Source: Chitinophaga parva (GTDB lineage Bacteria > Bacteroidota > Bacteroidia > Chitinophagales > Chitinophagaceae). Taken from it: a stretch of 64,000 nucleotides of DNA. Where the stretch lies: the NCBI RefSeq assembly GCF_003071345.1, contig NZ_QCYK01000001.1, positions 620,001 through 684,000 on the forward strand. Reading direction: 5' to 3'. Positions 20,369 to 28,054 of the stretch are shown piece by piece (the first letter of the stretch is position 1; every line of letters begins with the position of its first letter). The notes under the pieces are model-generated. The model was not told the DNA's origin. It did no database searches and saw nothing but the letters and a program-made list of their open reading frames with translations. Made by a program: the position numbers and the translations under genes.

Positions 20369-23266
20369 ATGAAAAAAATCGCGCTGATTATTAGTTGCGT
20401 GCTTTGTGCCGCCGTGTCCTTTGGTCAAACCCAGGTCAAGGGAAAACTGGTGGATAAAGACTCCAAAGAGCCAATGCCTGCCGCCGCTGTGGCCCTTTTG
20501 AAGAGTTCCGACTCGTCTGTGGTGCAAACGGCCATCACTGACAACAATGGTAATTTTACGATGAGTGGCATGGGCAATGGCAGCTTTCGCATATTTGTGA
20601 CCTTTCTTGGTTACAAGCCCATTTACCGCGCCATTACTATCTCGTCTGATAAACCCCAGCAGGACCTGGGCACGGTGAATATATCCCGCAAAGGCCTTGC
20701 GCTCAATGAAGTGGAGATCGTGCAGGAAAAGCCTCCGGTGGTAGTAAAGCAGGATACCCTTGAGTTTAACGCCGGCTCCTTCAAAACCCGTGAGAACGCC
20801 ATGGTGGAAGATCTGGTGAAAAAGCTGCCCGGCGTGCAGGTGGATAAGGACGGTACTGTTACGGCCCAGGGCCAGCAGGTAACCCGCGTGCTGGTGGATG
20901 GTAAGCCGTTCTTTGGTACAGACCCCAAGATGGCCACCAAGAACCTGCCGGCAGATATCGTGGATAAAGTGCAGATCATAGACCGTAAGTCTGACCAGGC
21001 GCAGTTTACCGGCATAGACGATGGTAACATTGAAAAGGCGATCAACATTGTATTGAAACCGGAAAAGCGCAAAGGATATTTTGGCCGCGCACAGGCCGGC
21101 TATGGTACAGATGATCACTTCATGGCCAACGTTACGGCCAACCGGTTCCGGGAAAACCAGCAGTTGTCTTTCCTGGGCGGTGGTAATAACGTAAATAACC
21201 TGGGCTATACGCCCCAGGATGTGTTTAACTTCACTAATGGCAACGGAAGTGGCGGCCGTGGTGGGTTTGGCGGCAGTGTGCGTTCCGGCTCCGTAAATGC
21301 GGGCGGCCTTTCCATCGGCTCCGGTGGCTCGGGCATTACCCGCAACTGGAACGGGGGCCTGAACTTTAACCAGGACTTCAACACGAAATTGAAATTAAAC
21401 GCCAGCTATTTCTATAACGACAGCAAGACCAATACCGCTCAAACCAGCAGTACCCAGTACTTCCTGAAGGACGAGAACGGGAAAGACAGTTCTTACTTTT
21501 ACGATGCAAAGAACAAGGGTCTCAATGAGAATGCCAACCACCGGGTGGACATGCGCCTGGAATATGCGCCAGACTCTATGAACTCCGTGATCTTTACGCC
21601 TACCTTCACCTACAACAAGGCCCACAACGAAAACGATAACACTTACCAGTCTTTCGATACCAGCCACACCAGGCTGCTGAACGGGGGGGCGGTGAACAAT
21701 ATCAATGAGGGCACCTCGCCTAATATTTCCGGCAACCTGTTGTTCCGTCACCGCTTTGCCAAGCAGGGTCGTACCTTCAGTGCCAACTTTTCCGGTGGCT
21801 ACAATACCAATGACCGTACGGCGCTCAATCTCTCCAACAACCAGTATATCCTCAAAAGCGGGGATTATGCTTACGATACCATCCAGCAGCGCAACATCCA
21901 GCACAGTGAAAATAACAATGAAGGCGTAAGGCTGAATTATACGGAGCCCATTTTCAAGAACCGTTACCTGGAGCTGGCGTATAATTATAACACCAGCCAT
22001 AACGTATCGAGCCGCAATACCTTTGATTATAATCCTGCTTCCGGCAATTATGATCTTCATAACGACAGCCTGAGTAACGCTTTTGACAACACCACCACCA
22101 CGCAGATGGGAAGCCTGAATATCCGCACCCAGAAGCTGAAATATGGCTATACCATCGGTATCAGCGTGCAGGAAAATGACCAGCAGAGCCGGAACGTGAC
22201 CAAAGACAGCACCGTGCACCTGCGGACGGTGAATTTCTTCCCGGTAGCCTTGTTCAACTACAACTTTGCAAAGGGTAAACGCTTCCAGTTCACCTACCGT
22301 GGCAGTACCACGCAGCCCACGCTCTCCCAGTTGCAACCCGTGCCGGACAACAGCAATCCGCAGTATATCCAGCTAGGCAACCCGGACCTGAAGCCCACCT
22401 TCACCCATACCATCCAGGCACGTTACAACTCGTTCAACCAGGTAACGATGAGCGGCTTTTTCTCTAACGTAAATGCTACTTTCAACCAGAACCAGATCGT
22501 GAGCAAAACGGTGAACGATGGCCAGGGCCGGCAGATCTCCCAGCCGGTGAATGTGAATGGTAACTATAACCTGAGCGGGTTTATGACCAACATTATACCG
22601 GTAAAAGGCCTGGAACAGAGCCACCTGAACCTGAGCACGAACGCCAGCTACGGACAAAACCACTCTTTTGCCGGCAACGTTGTGGCAAACGGTGCAACGA
22701 TACCCAACGAAGCTGCGCTTTCCACCACCAAGACCATGAACCTGAAGGAGAATGTACGTTTTGACTGGTCTTACAAGGAGCTGTTTGACTTCTTCACTTC
22801 CGGCAGCGTTAACTGGAACAATACCGCCAGCACCCTGCAGAATGCCACCAATTATTTTGACTACGAGTTCACTTTTGATTTTAACGTAAACCTTCCGCTG
22901 GGCTTCATCATTGGCAGTGACGTGGATTACACGGTGACCACCGGGCGCTCTGCCGGGTATAACCAGCATATCACGATGCTGAACGGGTTCGTTTCCAAAA
23001 GTGTATTTAAGAAGAAGCAGGGACTGATAAAGCTGCAGGGCTTTGACCTGTTGCGCCAGAATGTGAGCATCAGCCGTACGGTGAATGAAAACTACATCCA
23101 GGATGTGAACAACATGGTACTGCAGCGCTACTTCATGATCAGCTTTACCTACTTCCTCAATAAGTTTGGACAGCAGCAGCAGTCACAAGGCCCCCGTGGC
23201 CCCGGTGGCCGTGGCATGGGTTTCCCCGGTGGGGGCGGCTTCCGCAGGGGCGGCGGTATGATGTAA
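20369..23266 (+). CDS. Outer-membrane beta-barrel receptor (OMP_b-brl_3 type) with N-terminal carboxypeptidase-like domain
   Basis: A 965-residue protein with a signal peptide (1-19), a carboxypeptidase-D regulatory-like domain (about 22-110), a TonB plug-like domain (about 120-240, VEDLVKKLPGVQVD and VLVDGKPFFG) and a long beta-barrel. The barrel has a Gly/Ser-rich loop near residues 289-317. The last strand is followed by an unusual tail of about 30 residues rich in Gly, Arg, Gln and Pro; such barrels normally end at an aromatic residue. The ligand is unknown. It lies downstream of the GLPGLI gene and divergent from the two-component pair, which probably controls it. Confidence 0.9.
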   Translation: MKKIALIISCVLCAAVSFGQTQVKGKLVDKDSKEPMPAAAVALLKSSDSSVVQTAITDNNGNFTMSGMGNGSFRIFVTFLGYKPIYRAITISSDKPQQDLGTVNISRKGLALNEVEIVQEKPPVVVKQDTLEFNAGSFKTRENAMVEDLVKKLPGVQVDKDGTVTAQGQQVTRVLVDGKPFFGTDPKMATKNLPADIVDKVQIIDRKSDQAQFTGIDDGNIEKAINIVLKPEKRKGYFGRAQAGYGTDDHFMANVTANRFRENQQLSFLGGGNNVNNLGYTPQDVFNFTNGNGSGGRGGFGGSVRSGSVNAGGLSIGSGGSGITRNWNGGLNFNQDFNTKLKLNASYFYNDSKTNTAQTSSTQYFLKDENGKDSSYFYDAKNKGLNENANHRVDMRLEYAPDSMNSVIFTPTFTYNKAHNENDNTYQSFDTSHTRLLNGGAVNNINEGTSPNISGNLLFRHRFAKQGRTFSANFSGGYNTNDRTALNLSNNQYILKSGDYAYDTIQQRNIQHSENNNEGVRLNYTEPIFKNRYLELAYNYNTSHNVSSRNTFDYNPASGNYDLHNDSLSNAFDNTTTTQMGSLNIRTQKLKYGYTIGISVQENDQQSRNVTKDSTVHLRTVNFFPVALFNYNFAKGKRFQFTYRGSTTQPTLSQLQPVPDNSNPQYIQLGNPDLKPTFTHTIQARYNSFNQVTMSGFFSNVNATFNQNQIVSKTVNDGQGRQISQPVNVNGNYNLSGFMTNIIPVKGLEQSHLNLSTNASYGQNHSFAGNVVANGATIPNEAALSTTKTMNLKENVRFDWSYKELFDFFTSGSVNWNNTASTLQNATNYFDYEFTFDFNVNLPLGFIIGSDVDYTVTTGRSAGYNQHITMLNGFVSKSVFKKKQGLIKLQGFDLLRQNVSISRTVNENYIQDVNNMVLQRYFMISFTYFLNKFGQQQQSQGPRGPGGRGMGFPGGGGFRRGGGMM

Positions 23267-23268
23267 AA

Positions 23269-23302
23269 AAAAGCTGCACGCTGGTATCAGCGTGCAGCTT
23301 TT
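23269..23302. terminator. Bidirectional terminator between convergent genes
   Basis: Arms at 23269-23283 and 23288-23302 (core GCTGCACGCTG / CAGCGTGCAGC) form a 15-bp perfect stem with loop GTAT, flanked by A and T runs. Confidence 0.9.
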
Positions 23303-23365
23303 GAAAATAAACAATGCAATTCTCCTTGCGGGAAGAAAGGTATATGATGAGTAAAGAAGATTCGT

Positions 23366-23674
23366 TTATTGAGCCACGGTAGCCAGTTTGCGGGTTGAAA
23401 CCGCCCTGCGCGTATTCACCATCCGCTGCACGGCCCAGGCCAGGGTATAACACGGGATGATGTCCGTACCGGGAAACAATTCCTCCATGAAATTAAAGAC
23501 GCTGCCAAATGCGGCAAAAGCATTGCGCCCAAACATGAAATAAAACACCAGTGCCGATAAGGGAGCCCACACTACATCGGTAACTTCACCTACCGCCGGA
23601 AACGCATAACTGGCGCACCCGATCAGGTCCATAATGATGCAAACGGTTAAATTCGGAGTAATTTTCTTTCCCAT
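23366..23674 (-). CDS. Small conserved membrane protein of unknown function
   Basis: A 102-residue protein with two or three hydrophobic segments (LTVCIIMDLIGCASYAFPAV, VWAPLSALVFYFMFG, and a weaker DIIPCYTLAWAVQ). Proteins with this layout are common in Bacteroidota, but I know of no function. The TM-dense sequence and the shared bidirectional terminator support a real gene. It stands alone. Confidence 0.75.
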   Translation of the reverse strand: MGKKITPNLTVCIIMDLIGCASYAFPAVGEVTDVVWAPLSALVFYFMFGRNAFAAFGSVFNFMEELFPGTDIIPCYTLAWAVQRMVNTRRAVSTRKLATVAQ

Positions 23675-23900
23675 ACCTACCTCACTTTTTTGGGATTAAA
23701 ACAAATAGCTTACCAAAATTTAAACGTGCAGTGATGCCGCTTTGTTACGCCATCCCGCCGGAAAGCCCGTTCCCGGGCCGGGGCGTTCATTTTCAGTTAA
23801 TTAAATGTCCAGGGCTTTTGCCGGCTGCCACCCGGTTATCAATGAAATAGATGAATCATAAATAATTTCTATTAAATTCACCTTTACTTAATAGCACGTT

Positions 23901-24788
23901 ATGCCAGAAAATCATTCCCGGAGACAAATGCTCAAACAGGCTGCCACCGTAGCATTGGCAGTTACTTCGCTGCCTTCCCTGGCCGCATCCGTATCATGTA
24001 CAGAAACAACCGATATGCTGAAAGGAAACATCCACCACTCGGCCTGCGCCTGGTGTTACAGTTCCATCCCACTGGATGACATGTGCAAGGCGTTTAAGGC
24101 CATGGGCCTGGAAGCCATAGACCTGCTGGACCCTCCCCAGTTTGCCACCGCCCACAAATATGGGCTGGATTGTGGCATTGTGGCCAGCATCAATAAGGAT
24201 TGGGACATTTACCGGGGCTGGAACCGCCCGGAACATCACGATCCGCTGGTGGAATACTACCAGCATATGATCGATGAAACAGCCAATGCCGGGTTTAAGA
24301 ACCTGATCTGTTTTTCCGGCGCCCGTAAAGGCCTGAATGATGAACAGGGCATGGACAACTGCGCCACGGGCCTGAAACGCATCATGTCTTACGCAGAAAA
24401 GAAAAAAGTGACCATCGTGATGGAGTTGCTGAACAGCAAGATAGACCACCACGATTACCAGTGCGATCATACCGCCTGGGGCGTGGAACTGGCCAAGAAG
24501 ATAGGCTCCGAGCGCTTTAAACTGCTCTACGATATTTACCATATGCAGATCATGGAAGGAGACGTGATCCGCACCATCACGGACAACCACCAGTACATTG
24601 CCCATTACCACACCGGCGGGGTGCCCGGCCGTCATGAAATTGACGATACCCAGGAAACCTTCTACCCGGCAGTGATGCGCGCCATCGTGGCCACCGGCTA
24701 CAAAGGCTACGTGGCCCAGGAATTTATCCCCACGGAAAAAGATAAACTGGCTGCGCTGAAAAGATGTGTGAAGATCTGTGACGTGTAA
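23901..24788 (+). CDS. Hydroxypyruvate isomerase-like TIM-barrel protein with Tat signal
   Basis: A 295-residue protein with a twin-arginine signal (SRRQMLKQ, R7-R8, then a hydrophobic stretch to about residue 30), so it is exported folded. The rest is an AP-endonuclease-2-type sugar isomerase barrel. Likely metal ligands include Glu in VMELLNSK, Asp and His in YDIYHMQIMEGD, His in HYHTGGVPGRHEID, and Glu in VAQEFIP, the pattern of hydroxypyruvate isomerases. The true substrate in the periplasm is unknown. Monocistronic with a strong terminator. Confidence 0.85.
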   Translation: MPENHSRRQMLKQAATVALAVTSLPSLAASVSCTETTDMLKGNIHHSACAWCYSSIPLDDMCKAFKAMGLEAIDLLDPPQFATAHKYGLDCGIVASINKDWDIYRGWNRPEHHDPLVEYYQHMIDETANAGFKNLICFSGARKGLNDEQGMDNCATGLKRIMSYAEKKKVTIVMELLNSKIDHHDYQCDHTAWGVELAKKIGSERFKLLYDIYHMQIMEGDVIRTITDNHQYIAHYHTGGVPGRHEIDDTQETFYPAVMRAIVATGYKGYVAQEFIPTEKDKLAALKRCVKICDV

Positions 24789-24836
24789 AAATTGTACAGA
24801 TGCCCAGGCCTGCCTTATTGGGCTTAAGTTAATGGG

Positions 24837-24869
24837 AAACGCTGGTTGTTTGGCAACCAGCGTTTTTTT
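24837..24869 (+). terminator. Terminator of the TIM-barrel isomerase gene
   Basis: Arms AAACGCTGGTTG (24837-24848) and CAACCAGCGTTT (24854-24865) form a 12-bp stem with loop TTTGG, followed by a T run. Confidence 0.9.
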
Positions 24870-24899
24870 ATCCGCCGGTATCCTACAGATAAAGAGGAC

Positions 24900-24920
24900 C
24901 TTGTTCACAGTACATTGTAC
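24900..24920 (+). promoter_or_regulatory. 21-bp element shared with the GHL10 gene promoter
   Basis: It ends in the palindrome GTACATTGTAC and matches minus-strand 12560-12540 at 19 of 21 positions. It sits 9 bp before the -7 box of the permease gene, covering the -33 region. Confidence 0.5.
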
Positions 24921-24929
24921 AATTCCCCC

Positions 24930-24937
24930 TACCTTTG
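24930..24937 (+). promoter_or_regulatory. -7 box of the APC permease gene
   Basis: TACCTTTG is a perfect Bacteroidetes -7 box, 33 nt before the ATG at 24971. Confidence 0.75.
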
Positions 24938-24970
24938 CGCCCAAATAGTCTACTACTTATATAGAGTAAT

Positions 24971-26422
24971 ATGCAATCATCTTTCAAGAAACCGCTTTCC
25001 TGGCTGATGCAGGAATCTGTGGCGGACAATGCCCACAGCCTGAAACGCAGTCTCAGCGCTTTCCAGCTGGTGACGCTGGGCCTGGGGGTGATCATTGGGG
25101 CTGGTCTGTTTTCGCTTACCGGGCTGGCCGCAGCCAATAACGCCGGGCCCGCGGTGACCTTATCTTTCATCGTATCCGCGGTGGGATGCTGCTTTGCCGG
25201 ACTTTGCTACGCGGAATTTTCCTCCATGATCCCGGTGGCCGGAAGTGCCTATACCTATGCGTATGCTACCATGGGCGAGGTGCTGGCCTGGATCATAGGC
25301 TGGGACCTGGTGCTGGAATTTTCTGTGGGCGGGGCTACGGTGGCTATCAGCTGGTCTAACTACCTCACGGAGTTCCTGGCGGGGTATCATCTTTACCTGC
25401 CCCCGCAACTGGTGCGCTCCCCGTTTGAGCTGGTAACGCTGGCAGACGGAAGCCAGGTGCACGCCTGGTTCAATTTACCGGCACTGCTGGTAGTGGTGGC
25501 CATGTCACTGCTGCTGATGCGGGGCACCCGCGGCTCCGCCATCTGGAACGCCATCGTGGTATCACTGAAAGTGGGCGTGGTCCTGGTTTTCATCGCACTG
25601 GGCTGGCAATACATTAACCCGGCAAACTATCATCCTTACATCCCGGCAAACACGGGTGTTTTTGGCGCGTACGGCTGGTCGGGCATCTTGCGCGGCGCCG
25701 GCGTGATCTTCTTTGTGTACCTGGGTTTTGATATGGTGAGCACTGCCGCCCAGGAAGCGCGCAACCCCCAGCGGAATATGCCCATCGGCATCCTGGGATC
25801 CCTGGCCTTGTGCACGGTGCTGTTCCTGTTGTTTTCCCATGTACTTACCGGCCTGGCGCCTTACCAGGAATTTAAAGACAGTGCGGCGCCGGTGGCAGTG
25901 GCGCTGAAGCATACGCCTTACACCTGGCTGGCCCAGGCCGTGATCCTGGCTATCATTGTGGGCTACACCTCCGTGATCCTGGTGGACCTGCTGGCCCAGA
26001 GCCGCGTGTTTTATGCTATGGCCAATGACGGCCTGCTGCCCGGGATCTTTGCGGAGATCCATCCTAAATTCCGCACGCCCTGGAAGTCCAACATCCTGCT
26101 GTGTGTTTTCGTGGGTGGCTTTGCCGCCATTGTGCCCCTGCACGTGGTGGGCGAAATGACCAGCATAGGAACCCTGCTGGCCTTTGTGATCGTGTGTGCG
26201 GGGGTATGGATCATGCGCCGCAAGATGCCGGATGCGCCCCGTGCGTTTAAAACGCCCTGGGTACCCTTTGTGCCCATCATGGGCATCCTGGTGTGCCTGG
26301 CCATGATGATCTCCCTGCCCGGCGATACCTGGCTGCGGCTGATCATCTGGATGGCGATAGGGCTGGTGATCTATTTTGGGTATGGGAAAAAGCGGAGCAA
26401 GGTAAGAGCGGCTGGCCAATAG
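24971..26422 (+). CDS. APC-family amino acid permease (cationic amino acid transporter-like)
   Basis: A 483-residue inner-membrane transporter with about 12 to 14 hydrophobic helices. The first helix motif VTLGLGVIIGAGLFSLTGLAA is the APC substrate- and ion-binding unwound helix. A GFDMVSTAAQEARNPQRNMP segment between helices matches the CAT/YfnA branch. It likely imports amino acids; specificity cannot be read. Its -7 box is perfect and preceded by the shared 21-bp element. The converging acetyltransferase gene ends only 9 bp away. Confidence 0.93.
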   Translation: MQSSFKKPLSWLMQESVADNAHSLKRSLSAFQLVTLGLGVIIGAGLFSLTGLAAANNAGPAVTLSFIVSAVGCCFAGLCYAEFSSMIPVAGSAYTYAYATMGEVLAWIIGWDLVLEFSVGGATVAISWSNYLTEFLAGYHLYLPPQLVRSPFELVTLADGSQVHAWFNLPALLVVVAMSLLLMRGTRGSAIWNAIVVSLKVGVVLVFIALGWQYINPANYHPYIPANTGVFGAYGWSGILRGAGVIFFVYLGFDMVSTAAQEARNPQRNMPIGILGSLALCTVLFLLFSHVLTGLAPYQEFKDSAAPVAVALKHTPYTWLAQAVILAIIVGYTSVILVDLLAQSRVFYAMANDGLLPGIFAEIHPKFRTPWKSNILLCVFVGGFAAIVPLHVVGEMTSIGTLLAFVIVCAGVWIMRRKMPDAPRAFKTPWVPFVPIMGILVCLAMMISLPGDTWLRLIIWMAIGLVIYFGYGKKRSKVRAAGQ

Positions 26423-26431
26423 CAAGCAAAC

Positions 26432-26986
26432 CTATTTGTCCGGCATTGGCTTAAAATCCTGTTTCAACATTCCCATCACCACCATATCCACCAGCTGCCC
26501 ATGCAGCTTGGCGCTGTGGCGCAGGATGCCTTCGCGGGCAAAGCCCAGCCGGATGGGGATGCGGCTGCTCCTTTCATTTTGCAGGGCAAAACGGATCTCT
26601 ATTTTATTGAGGTGCAATTCTTCAAATCCAAACTGCATGAGGCGGTGGCAGCAGGCAAGGGCAATGCCCTGGCCCCGGTAAGCCTCGCCCAGCCAGTAGC
26701 CTATCTCAGCCTTCTGCAGGGAATGGTCCCAGTTATGCAGGTCCATTACGCCACAGAGTGCGGCATCTTTGAACATACCAAAGGCAATGGCGTCCTGTTC
26801 TTCCGCTTTGCGTTGCATTAATTCTATAAAGCGAAGGGAATGATCTTCTTTAAGATTGTAATCGACCCAGGGGAGGAATTTACGGAGGGTTTTGCGGGAA
26901 TAATCGATCTGGCCGTATACCAACGGGGCGTCTGCGGGCTCCAGTTGTCGCAAACTCAGTTGATCGTTGACCTTGATTTCTAGCAT
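26432..26986 (-). CDS. RimJ/RimL-type GNAT acetyltransferase
   Basis: A 184-residue protein with the ribosomal-protein acetyltransferase layout: LSLRQLEPADAPLVY at the start, EIGYWLGEAYRGQGIA as the acetyl-CoA loop (motif A, R/QxxGxA), and LHLNKIEIRFALQNERSSRIPIRLGFAREG as motif B. It would acetylate an N-terminal or side-chain amine; the target is unknown. The ATG at 26986 is chosen over an upstream TTG, and a perfect -7 box (minus TATTTTTG) lies 30 nt upstream. Confidence 0.9.
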   Translation of the reverse strand: MLEIKVNDQLSLRQLEPADAPLVYGQIDYSRKTLRKFLPWVDYNLKEDHSLRFIELMQRKAEEQDAIAFGMFKDAALCGVMDLHNWDHSLQKAEIGYWLGEAYRGQGIALACCHRLMQFGFEELHLNKIEIRFALQNERSSRIPIRLGFAREGILRHSAKLHGQLVDMVVMGMLKQDFKPMPDK

Positions 26987-27016
26987 ATTAGCCGGGCGGA
27001 TTTTTTGGATGCGGAG

Positions 27017-27024
27017 CAAAAATA
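27017..27024 (-). promoter_or_regulatory. -7 box of the GNAT gene
   Basis: Minus-strand TATTTTTG matches TAnnTTTG and ends 30 nt before the ATG at 26986. Confidence 0.55.
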
Positions 27025-27230
27025 GGGAATAACAGGTGTACTGCGGACACCATCCGGAAAATTAAAATTTAGCGGTGGAATGCCCGTGCCCGGCGACTTT
27101 TCCCAGCCGTTGGTCCTGATTTACAGGCCATCCCAACCAAAAAGGAACAATAATTGTTAAGAGAAGTATAAATTCGCACCGTCTTTGGCGAACTGCTCTT
27201 TGGTTTTGACCGTACTTATTTCCTTATAAA

Positions 27231-27283
27231 AAGGCAGGTGGGCAGACGCCCACCCGCGGTTTATGACTGTACTTATTACTTAC
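27231..27283. repeat. Hairpin repeat, copy 1
   Basis: It contains a perfect stem GGTGGGC-AGAC-GCCCACC followed by TTATGACTGTACTTATTACTT. On the minus strand the hairpin is followed by TTTTTATAAGG, so it could end leftward transcription. It is nearly identical to copy 2 apart from a 3-bp indel and a few substitutions. Confidence 0.7.
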
Positions 27284-27327
27284 TTAGTTTAATATCTTTC
27301 AAAAGAGTAACCCGAGGTCTTAAAAAG

Positions 27328-27382
27328 AAGCAGGCGGGCAGACGCCCACCCGCTGTAGGTTATGACTGTACTTATTACTCTC
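27328..27382. repeat. Hairpin repeat, copy 2
   Basis: Same layout as copy 1: GGCGGGC-AGAC-GCCCACCCGC followed, after six bases, by TTATGACTGTACTTATTACT. The minus-strand side runs into CTTCTTTTTAAG. The start-to-start distance to copy 1 is 97 bp. Confidence 0.7.
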
Positions 27383-27661
27383 TTTAATTTCGTTTATCGG
27401 GAAATGGGAAGAAGGTGGGGGCAGGATGTTAACCTGAATTGATCTCTCTCGCCTCGTTTTCTTTCCATCACAATTATCAGTTTCAATTACAACGCTAATA
27501 CGGCAAATAGCACTCCGATTATATGCGGCACAACCGCTATTAACAATACTTTAGGTTTGATGTTAATGAAGTTCTAAGAAGTACCGTGAATTGGTTAGAT
27601 CTTATGAAAGCCTGTGCCTGCTTGTGTTTGCGCGTGTTCGTATAGGTTCTGTACTTCAATC

Positions 27662-27850
27662 TTACAACGCTTGCTGCGCTTCAAAATTGCTTAACGGTTG
27701 AAAAATTAAATATTCCTCGGTCAGTGGCTCTTTTCCACCGAAAAGGTGGCCGGGGTGCTCATCTCCCGGGACTTGTAAATTAGCCAAAATAATGCACCTG
27801 GCAAAAGGAAAATACCATCCGGCGACCCATTTAAACGTTAAATTTTCCAT
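27662..27850 (-). CDS. Possible small protein of unknown function
   Basis: A 62-codon frame starting MENLTFKWVAGWYFPFARC. The composition (aromatic, mixed polar, a GDEHPGHLFGGKEP stretch) looks protein-like rather than random, but I do not recognise a family. It may be a remnant of a larger gene. An ATG further upstream at 27880 is also in frame. No promoter box was found. Confidence 0.35.
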   Translation of the reverse strand: MENLTFKWVAGWYFPFARCIILANLQVPGDEHPGHLFGGKEPLTEEYLIFQPLSNFEAQQAL

Positions 27851-27980
27851 GGCAGTTCCAGGGAAATTCTGACATGACAAATGACATTTGTACAGGCCAG
27901 GGGCTGTATTTGCGCCGCAGCCGACCGGCCGGATAGAAAGGAAAACCGTGCTGACAAAAAGAAAACCGGTTATAAGTGGA

Positions 27981-28024
27981 AAAAGGGAAACGGGAAGCTT
28001 TAATGCATTCCATGTTTCCCTTTT
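27981..28024 (-). terminator. Terminator of mqnC
   Basis: Arms AAAAGGGAAAC (27981-27991) and GTTTCCCTTTT (28014-28024) form an 11-bp stem around a smaller inner GGAA/TTCC stem, with a T run on the minus strand. Confidence 0.75.
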
Positions 28025-28054
28025 CTATTCAGGGCCTTGCGGCCAGTGCTCCTT

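Larger units (their letters stand above)
27025..28054. other. Gene-poor AT-rich gap of about 1 kb
   Basis: It lies between a GNAT gene and mqnC. It contains a promoter-like TAAATTCGCAC near 27167 (plus), two near-identical hairpin repeats (27231-27283 and 27328-27382), a third copy of the core TGACnGTACTTATT (27207-27220), a possible 62-codon minus-strand gene (27662-27850) and the mqnC terminator. The remaining 27383-27660 is AT-rich with nothing recognisable. Composition differs from the neighbours, so an old insertion or a noncoding RNA locus are both possible. Confidence 0.6.

Noticed and set aside
19217..21118. A 633-codon minus-strand frame across the GLPGLI and barrel genes
   Set aside because: It overlaps two well-supported genes, starts inside one and has no signal or domain pattern.
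24837..24869. Hairpin considered as a riboswitch for the permease
   Set aside because: It is a simple 12-bp stem with T run following the isomerase gene and lies upstream of the permease promoter.
27207..27382. Possible CRISPR-like array
   Set aside because: Only two full repeats with one partial core, unequal spacing (57 and 99 bp between cores), repeats contain the hairpin and no cas genes are near.
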